Part shown: positions 56,901 through 64,000 of the stretch, piece by piece
Numbering within the stretch: the first letter of the stretch is position 1
How the letters are laid out: each line of letters opens with the position of its first letter
NCBI RefSeq assembly: GCF_902362185.1
Contig: NC_044497.1
Coordinates: forward strand, 24,936,501 to 25,000,500
Reading direction: 5' to 3'
From: Chanos chanos
Lineage: Eukaryota > Chordata > Actinopteri > Gonorynchiformes > Chanidae
Length of the DNA: 64,000 nt
Position numbers and translations under genes: made by a program
Notes under the pieces: model-generated
Told to the model about the DNA's origin: nothing
The model's database searches: none
What the model saw: only the letters and a program-made list of their open reading frames with translations

Positions 56901-59900
56901 GAATTAAAATGCAACAAAATGTATGAATGATAAAGATTAGCCTTATGGGTATTTAGTTTTATATGACTGTCGAGGTGATGTAACTTGCACCTCCACTGAC
57001 TTGGCAGAGAACTCCGAGGCTGAAGCATCGCTGCCTCATGCTCTGAATGTAACAAGAACAATTACTCGCTTAGATGGAAAAGGCAACACGAGCTAAAAAT
57101 AAAGTTAGAAGCCCAGCAACAGTACGCATACAGTTGTTCATCCAACCAACAGCGAGCACAAAACGAAACAGAATGTTTTCACGTGCCGCCATCGGGTAGC
57201 TTCGCTCTTTTTTAGAATAAGACCAACAGCAGGTTTTGGTACACTTTCTCCCGTAGGTTTCACTATCTCCGATGCCGCATCCTCCCGCATCTCCGGTCAT
57301 GCGTTGTGGATGAGCTGAGACATGGTCTCACGTGTCTGTGAGGTCTGCTGCCTCCTCCGCTCCAATAATAGACCGGCTCCCCTGGCACAATGCCCAGCGC
57401 CAGCTAACTGCGCGACACCTGACCGCCGCCTCACATGGACTCCTGACACAGTTACTGCCCGTGCGAAATCCGCAGTCTCGTGTTGACAACTACAACAATC
57501 ACAAGTCAGCTCTGTGATTAAAGCCGTACACTGCGGGCGCGCCCAAGGATGCTGTGTTGGTTCACAATGATACGTTTTGAGCTAAAGCATCGCCTATCTG
57601 GGAGAGGGAGATGGGAGTCACGTTTTGTCAGAATGTGCTACATGGCTTTGGTTTGACTTCTGGAACAACCTGAGGCAAGTCGGTCAAATCTATGCCAGGA
57701 AGCACTGGCTGGCTTGCCCGCTTTGCCCAAAATGTACTGATCACGAGAGACTTTCAGTCCATTGTTCTGATTTTCCCATAGCAGTGGCGGAATGATAAAG
57801 AATGCAAAACACTGCTTACAAAACAGAATGTGACGGTCTAAACAAACAACCTATTTTTCCTGGATCATCCACATAGAACCACAGACTGCGACAAAATCAT
57901 TGCTAAAAGCTGCTGTTGTCTATTACAACAGAGCAAACCGTTTATTTATTTTGCATTATATTTATTTCTGGTTTCCCTTTACAATGCATCTTTAATTACA
58001 GTGAGAAGAGGTATTTTGGAGTTTTAAAACAATACTGCATTTTACAGTAGAACCTTAACTGTACTTGTTTTTTTTTTTCCTCTCTCTTTCAAACTTCCAT
58101 CCGTTGTCAAACCCCCTCTGCTGATGGTGTTTCCTCTTGCTGCACATGGCATTTGTTTAGCTCGAGTGTTTTTATAATCCCCCTAGCCAGCACGTGTTGC
58201 AGGGTTTATTGTTGACACATCGCAGTTCTGGGCTTTACAAGCATGAAACAGAGCCGTACCTGAGATAGTTACTCACAGCCTGCGCTTTTTGCCCCACCCA
58301 AACAAATATAAACACTAGCACCTGTACATCCATGTGAGTTCCCAGACACCGAGTAAATACTGTAAAATAACACAAACAATGGGTTTATAGCGCAGAGTCA
58401 ACGATCTACTATCAGAGATAAACGTCAATGAGTGCTACAGTTTGACTCGCGACAAACAACAACAACAACAAAACCCCCAAACCAAAACACAACAAAAACA
58501 AAAACGAAAAAAGGATTTCCTGAGAATGACATCTTACTGACATTAGAATTGACACAGAGACCGTATTTTTCCCTCTTAAATCTAACCTTGTTATTCGGCA
58601 GACTAGTCTATTCTCACGTGCCAAAACAGAGTGGTTTTTCAGTGAGCACAAGTGCCTATGCAGCCTTTGCAGGCACCATGGAAAGCTGTGCACTTGCTTG
58701 CACAAGCCAGTGCAAATTCGGGTCAGTGCAAACACTGGCATTAATTGAGGAATCAGCAGGTCCCGCAGCTCATCGTGAGCTTAGGCTACCCGTGCAAACG
58801 CTAATCTGCCAGTGAGTCAGGCATAGAAACGTGAGGATTTAGCAAGGACAATACACCCCCCGTCCCCACCACACATACACGCACGCGCGCCTTATGGATG
58901 TTGCGCACTCCTAGCCCTGAGAAAAGATTTGGAATATTAGTTTTGTGGCATGAAATGTAAAAAAAAAATCAGTTCTGTCAACGTTAAAACAGGCAAATGG
59001 AACCATAACTATTACGGTATTACGTTTAGGGTAAGTAGGAGGAAGACAGAAAACAGGGTACATTACTTACTCAGCATGAGAATTTCAGTGTTAATCTGAC
59101 AAGTATCAGGGGAGCAACTTTACAAAAGTATGTCAATGTAACATGCGTGACAATTCTTTCAGGCATCTAGATTAGCACCCCTGTCCCAGTCACCCAGGTT
59201 TGGGTGGAAACAACCTAGAATGTCAACAGCAATTTCTGCACATTGTGGGTAGGATGCCAGTGGTCTTGTCTCGTGCAAACTAATGAGCATGTGGTCACTA
59301 TGTGCACAATATACAACTAACATCAAACAGACCAGCATCCATTTGTTTAATCTGCCTGACTATGTGATGCTCACGTTCCTTTCTAAGAACACCGGCCACG
59401 ATTTAGTCCACTCCTTCGTATGAACCCATTTGCGAGGACAGTTTTCATCAGGCCAAAAATAAATGGATGGTAAAAAGCCCCTGATAACAGTCATAAACTA
59501 TTTGGACCAGAATCGAATCGCATGAGGCGGGGGAACGTGATGAAGAGCTACATTTACTCTGTAAAATCGCTGACCCACTGACCAACCTCCCCCTCTCCAT
59601 CACTGCGGGCGGCATCAAAACATAAGAGTCAGTGAAAGAACTGGAGGGAGGAGGGCTTAGGAATCACGCGCCGCACGCGGCAGTGCAAGTGCATACACGT
59701 GAGGACGATTAGCGATGCGAGAGACGCTTTCACTGGGAAGATACTGTGATGCGCTTCCACGAGGCACTGAGAAACCCGATGCATCGCCTAAGGCTTCGCC
59801 TCTGTTGTAGTAATAAGGCAGGGATGAATCGGGGAGCATTATAGCCGATATTGCTGGCTTATATGTGGAAGAGGGATGCGTTGGTCTCACACCGCACGCG

Positions 59901-60478
59901 AGCTCACAGCCCAAACGGTTATAGGCGGCATATGAATGTTCAGTTTACAATACATGCTGTATGAGACGTCTAATTCTACTGCATTATATACTACTCCATT
60001 TTAACAACGAACTACAAATATTAAACTAATGAACCACTGACGTTTATTATTTTATAACAAAATAGTCGGGCACATGACACACCTAAAGATCATGTCAGGG
60101 GTGAGATGAAATTGTGTGGGTTAGCAGGTCTGTGAGCTTGTCACTGGAGAACTATTTACATAGCTTTCTTCTTTTTATGGTTATTTTAATCTCAGTCCCC
60201 AGTGTCGAAAGAGCTCCAGTTCACCGTAATTGGCACCTCTTCATGACAGTCTCAGAATAGAGGGCTTGCCACAGCAATAAGTCTAACTGTATTTCAGTGG
60301 TAACGCACGTTTTTTTTTTTGGAAATGCATAGGGAAGTTGTATTTATAGCGAAGAAAACAAACTCCTGTTATTTTATGCGAAAGAATGTCATGCACGGCC
60401 AGGAGTCTATATAACACAGAAACCCATTCAGTGACAAGCTATTACCTATCTGTCTATCTATCTATCTATCTATCTATC

Positions 60479-60515
<37 letters not shown>

Positions 60516-62163
60516 GTGCCTATGTATAAAGAGAGTGGTGTGTGTGTGTGTGTGTGAAATTTGACTACATAGTAATCAGTATGCTTAGACACCTTGACCA
60601 TGACATCAATGCCTGATTCAGATGAACAACAATTTCGGATCTGTGAGTCAAAAGATAAAGGATACGTCAGATGAATGGATTTCCCTCTTCCCAATAATTA
60701 ATATGGAAGACGTTGGCTGATAACACATAACTTGCCCGTTCCCTTGATTTATTCTCTTCTTACAGTTTATATGAGGATGTGGGATAAAAGTGCTATATAT
60801 AAGTCGCTTGCATTACTTATTTCCTTGACTGGTCAGTAGGTTAGGGTAGTGCAACTTTATACAGTTATACAGTTTGTTTACCATGCCAAAACAGTGTTTC
60901 CTTCAAATCCTTAGAATGGGCGCGACTTGCACGAGATAATGTTTTCATCACCTGTCCAGAAACGTGAGTGCAGTGTTTGTAAATGAATCATCCGTCAATC
61001 AAGTGCGAAGTGGACAGGTTTCGCAGAAACCATCAAGTACCTCGGAGAAAACAACTTATAAATTTGTTTCACTACTGAACTTTCCCCCGTGCATAAAAAT
61101 GTCACTGACATATCAAAAACGTCCCCCAAAAGCTCGACAACGTGCTATTTTACAAATCAAAACTGTCTTTTTAAAGTGCATGTAGCTCCTTTGACTTAAA
61201 ATATTGAAATTGTAGATCTGAACTCTCGATCCTATTTTGATATTAGCCCTCTGAACTGAAAGTTGATCAGCGTGAAGGCAGTATGTTTGGTACTCCTCAG
61301 TATTTTGTGTTCTTCACGTAAATTATTACACTATAAACACGTCTGCATGTCCAGTTAGGGCTCCCTCATGCCTGAAAGCGCATCACAGTGCGAGCAGTGA
61401 CAGCCACACGTGAGTTTGTTTTCATGATTGGAAACAGGAAGTTGACAAAACGGGCGCACGTAACCGTTCCGGCAAGTTGGTTTCACTACCCTCATACGTA
61501 GTTTATTATAGACCAAATTACTTCGTATCACTGAGTAGGAACGATTGGATACTATTTTACCACAATATACGCAATAATACAGTGTACATCCCTGACATGC
61601 AATTTGCAATCAACATTTCTTATCTTTACACGAGATGGCACTCCAAGGCAGCAACATTTCATATATCACATACACTTGTTATGGTTTTGACAGTTTTATA
61701 ACTCTCCTAAAATAAGCGTAGTTGGCGCAAGAGCATTTACTCGTAATATGTAAAGACAAAAATAGCTGAATGTTGTTCCTCATCCAAATATATATGTATG
61801 AAAGATGAAGTTTGCATATTTCCAGTGGTTGAAGTTGTGTTTTTGAACAAGCACAGATGCAAAGTCCAAATGCTTAGCACAGGAGTAGTATTCTTTGGCT
61901 GTTTTGTTCATGAAGATTTGCGTTCTAACTAAGCATGTCAAACCACCCCGACAGACCAAAAACCATGCATAAATTATTCGTCACAATGAACAAATTCATG
62001 TCTGGTCGTAATGTTACCTTTGCAGTGGAAGCAGGTTATGAATAAAAACAACAATGTCAGCAACAAAATTAATATACTAACGACTACTAATAAGCTAATG
62101 CTCTATTAATAGTGACTATCACTGGTGAGAAAAAGAAAATTACTTACCAGGACTACTATCCAT
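50949..62163 (-). CDS. nr1d4: Rev-erb nuclear receptor, group D (probable nr1d4)
   Basis: Heme-binding transcriptional repressor of the Rev-erb family, part of the circadian feedback loop. Minus-strand exons 62163-62148, 56606-56307, 56058-55970, 55856-55712, 53043-52454, 52247-52062, 51570-51360 and 51145-50949 join in phase to 577 aa (human NR1D2 579, NR1D1 614). The start [17 protein letters not shown] matches the family, followed by a Ser-rich region. The DNA-binding domain (110-180) has eight zinc cysteines (114, 117, 131, 134, 151, 157, 167, 170) and P-box CEGCKGFFRR, then the extension [12 protein letters not shown] that reads the A/T flank. In the ligand domain, C387 (ACP) and H566 (NNLHS) align with the two heme ligands of human NR1D2. 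The protein ends shortly after helix 11 (LLAFRIDP), lacking helix 12 as in all Rev-erbs. The neighbour mfsd5 (human 12q13) argues for nr1d4 rather than nr1d1 or nr1d2. The acceptor and donor of every exon are consensus. Intron 1 is 5.5 kb. Confidence 0.93.
53461..53584. promoter_or_regulatory. Candidate enhancer in nr1d4 intron 4 (E-box/MEF2)
   Basis: Two CAGCTG E-boxes (53461-53466 and 53563-53568) flank a pyrimidine-rich block. A perfect MEF2 consensus CTATAAATAG follows at 53575-53584. A TTAGGTCA half-site lies 50 bases upstream. The combination is typical of muscle or neural enhancers, but binding is not shown; the CTATAAATAG could also act as a plus-strand TATA box. Confidence 0.35.
53620..53760. 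repeat. CT-rich low-complexity tract
   Basis: About 140 bases of (CT)n with CCCC interruptions in nr1d4 intron 4, followed by a GA-rich stretch to about 53970. Long open frames here are due to composition. Confidence 0.9.
55009..55019 (+). promoter_or_regulatory. Perfect ROR/Rev-erb response element in nr1d4 intron 4
   Basis: TAAGTAGGTCA fits the monomer site WAWNTRGGTCA at every position. The protein encoded here, through its [12 protein letters not shown] extension, belongs to the family that binds this site, so self-repression is a plausible use. Confidence 0.5.
57180..57334. promoter_or_regulatory. CpG-rich patch with two E-boxes in nr1d4 intron 1
   Basis: CACGTG at 57180-57185 and at 57329-57334, 149 bases apart, inside a locally CpG-rich block about 0.6 kb before exon 2. 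CACGTG is the binding site of CLOCK:BMAL1. The position could mark an internal promoter or enhancer. Confidence 0.45.
58191..61412. promoter_or_regulatory. Further intron-1 E-boxes of nr1d4
   Basis: Perfect CACGTG at 58191-58196, 58615-58620, 59696-59701 and 61407-61412. The one at 59696 lies in a CpG-dense block (about 59640-59910). The rest of intron 1 shows no gene. Together with the pair near 57.2 kb and one upstream at 62916 this makes seven sites in 5.7 kb. Confidence 0.4.
60441..60556. repeat. Compound (TATC)n (GA)n (TG)n microsatellite
   Basis: TATC units to 60480, then about 15 GA units, then a short gap and a TG run at about 60539-60556, all in nr1d4 intron 1. Confidence 0.95.
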
Positions 62164-62400
62164 ATCTGATATGTCTTGTTTGCGCTCTCCTGTATGACTG
62201 AATTCACACCTGTCTTTGAATTGCACTAGGTTGATTCAAAAGTCGAGTAGAAACAGGTGAGAGTGTCATTAAATACCTGTGCATACAGCGTCTAGCCCAA
62301 AGAAGGCAGAGAAAAACTCGCGCACAGAGCATCAGTCAACTGTGCCAACTCGGAGGTAAAAATATACTCTTGGCGAAATAGTATAAACCGTCACGTTCGG
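62164..62400 (-). promoter_or_regulatory. nr1d4: Probable nr1d4 promoter and 5' UTR
   Basis: On the minus strand a TATA-like AGTATATTTTTACC (near 62370-62357) lies about 195 bases before the ATG. An E'-box (CACGTT on the plus strand, 62392-62397) sits just upstream of it. The 5' UTR from about 62330 shows no obvious splice acceptor. The start of transcription is inferred. Confidence 0.45.
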
Positions 62401-64000
62401 CACGGATTCAGGTGTGTAAGTGCAGAGGTGCCTGAATTCTCTACTATCTACAACTGTTTTGATGACGCTTTGGTTACGCCCGTCGGGAGTCCAGGCACTA
62501 GTTCTACATTCAAAGCAGCCTATGCTGTCTTCCAAAACTGAACTGTCAAACTCCTCTTCCACACCTACCAATACACACCCAGTCCACACCCACATATATC
62601 ACGTTTTCAGGTGACTGGTAAATGTGACTAGCTTCAGGGTCCCCTCAACTTGTTCTATCCGACTAGGATTTATGTCGTTCCCTCTACGTACCCCACAAAC
62701 TCCTGCGCTTCTCTCCCTCCTTTATTCTGGCATGCATTTTCATTGGCGGGTGTGTGGTATAGAGTTAGACGCGCTTATTCGACCGTGGGATGTGTTGGTA
62801 AAGCCATGCTGCATGTGCACTCTGCATGTGCTGAGAAGAGTGCTGTCCTACTGACACACATTTTATGCAAATTACGGAGCGTGCGATTTAGGGGGCTGAG
62901 AAGCCGGGGGGCAAGCACGTGGATTGGGGGTGGAGCTCACCGTGACCGTCGGTCTCGCGCTGATTTTAAAAGCCTCAATAATTTGAGTGTCCTGAACTTA
63001 GCTGCACACGCGAAGAGCGAGAGTCTTAAGTTAGACTGTGGGCATTTGTTCTGTAAGAATAATGTAGCCAAAACATGACGTGGGAAATCAAGCACAGTTC
63101 CTCTGGCAGGGGCAAGGGGTCTTAAATAAAATAAGCATGGAGGCTACCCTGACAGTAAGTGCCTAACAACATCAGGCATTTCCCTAGAAGGGTTGTAAAT
63201 AGTAATGTGAATGAAGCTGTGCAGTTACGCCAAACTGACTGGCATTAACTGTTATTACATCTGATTGTAGACTAGGGTTGTTACACTGTGTGGATAAATG
63301 GTGGAGTATCAATTATTTTATGACAACTTTTATTATTTTCCTGGCTCTTGTCTGAATCCATTGCTGTCTGAATTACTGCAGAATAGCTCCTCCCTGTGGT
63401 AGCTTTACCAAGGTACATTTTCCCTGTTGGATCCTGTCTGTGTTCAAGTTAAGGGGCGTCAGGTCCTTAATATTTTCAAGAGGGCACTGGTGTCTGTTTT
63501 GGCAAAGCAAAATTAATCTGAAGCCAGTCTTTTTTTAAACAGTCTTAAAGTCTGGTTTTGTAATTTAACAAGAAAACAATTACTCTTGCGTTGAGTCATT
63601 ACTGTAACAGGTTATGAGTCAGTAATTAGTAGTATAGTGAGTAATCACAGGTGTTGGCAGACTCTGTTCTTAAGAACTGAGGAAACGTCTGTGACATTTC
63701 TGGCCCCTGTAGCCCATGTGCATTTACCCACTGCATGACCAAGACTGTGCACCTACATATAGCACACTTAGAACACACTATGGTATAGAACAACCCCTGA
63801 GGGCAGAAGATAATGTCTTATACAGAGTTATTTGGGAAATAACTTGGAATTAATTAAGAAATTTACATATTTCTTAGCTGTTGAGTATGATGCTTTTAAT
63901 GTATCAAAGAGGGTGATGATCGGAGACCAATAGACTTATGTCTTAATTTTTTAAATATGGATATATTACTGTAAACTTTTTTTTGAAACTGTGAGGAAAT
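62401..64000. other. Upstream DNA of nr1d4, no gene seen
   Basis: Contains a perfect CACGTG at 62916-62921 next to a G-rich block. A 142-codon open frame (62650-63078) has no family resemblance or splice context. The final kilobase is AT-rich with nothing recognised. Confidence 0.5.

Noticed and set aside
59657-59914. 85-codon open frame on the minus strand in a CpG-dense part of nr1d4 intron 1, considered as an alternative first exon
   Set aside because: No donor gives the phase needed to join exon 2 without strain, and the sequence does not resemble known Rev-erb N termini. Left as a CpG-rich block with an E-box.
62650-63078. 142-codon open frame upstream of nr1d4
   Set aside because: No family resemblance, no splice context, and it ends in CGHLFCKNNVAKT, which only superficially recalls a zinc motif.

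Overview
This window is vertebrate nuclear DNA, almost certainly from a ray-finned (teleost) fish. The genes have many introns with GT/AG borders, microsatellites are common, and short foldback DNA elements of the fish type are present. Five protein-coding loci (six genes counting the tubulin pair) can be followed exon by exon, each matching a vertebrate family by recalled protein sequence. No bacterial-type system, CRISPR array, tRNA or rRNA gene was found, and I see no intact transposon coding region.

Layout. (1) 1-10.8 kb: two alpha-tubulin genes in tandem on the + strand. The first lacks its ATG exon, which must lie left of the window; the second is complete (449 aa). Exons 2-4 are almost identical between the copies while flanking DNA is unrelated, which looks like gene conversion. 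(2) 10.9-11.7 kb: two diverged copies of a foldback MITE; a third lies at 48.9 kb. (3) 15.4-29.0 kb, minus strand: junctophilin-2 (jph2; five coding exons, 782 aa), the plasma membrane to sarcoplasmic reticulum tether of heart and muscle. (4) 31.0-41.5 kb, plus strand: gdap1l1 (six exons, 366 aa), a brain-type GST-fold mitochondrial protein, divergent from jph2. An RE1/NRSF-like site lies 123 bp before its ATG. (5) 45.4-46.9 kb, minus strand: mfsd5 (481 aa, coding region in one exon), a molybdate/major-facilitator membrane protein, with non-coding 5' exons and a predicted spliced upstream ORF. (6) 50.9-62.2 kb, minus strand: a Rev-erb nuclear receptor (eight coding exons, 577 aa). Its neighbours point to nr1d4, the third Rev-erb branch kept in fish. 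The last 1.6 kb is upstream DNA with no gene seen.

The genes do not form a pathway. The order is informative because it mixes genes that in human lie on 12q13 (TUBA1, MFSD5) and 20q13 (JPH2, GDAP1L1). The most interesting regulatory signals are a cluster of seven perfect CACGTG E-boxes over 5.7 kb of nr1d4 upstream and intron-1 DNA, a perfect ROR/Rev-erb element inside its own intron 4, the RE1-like site at gdap1l1, and complementary (GT)n and (CA)n tracts that bracket the frame-neutral third exon of gdap1l1. All exon joins are my reading of splice signals and reading phase; no transcript was available.
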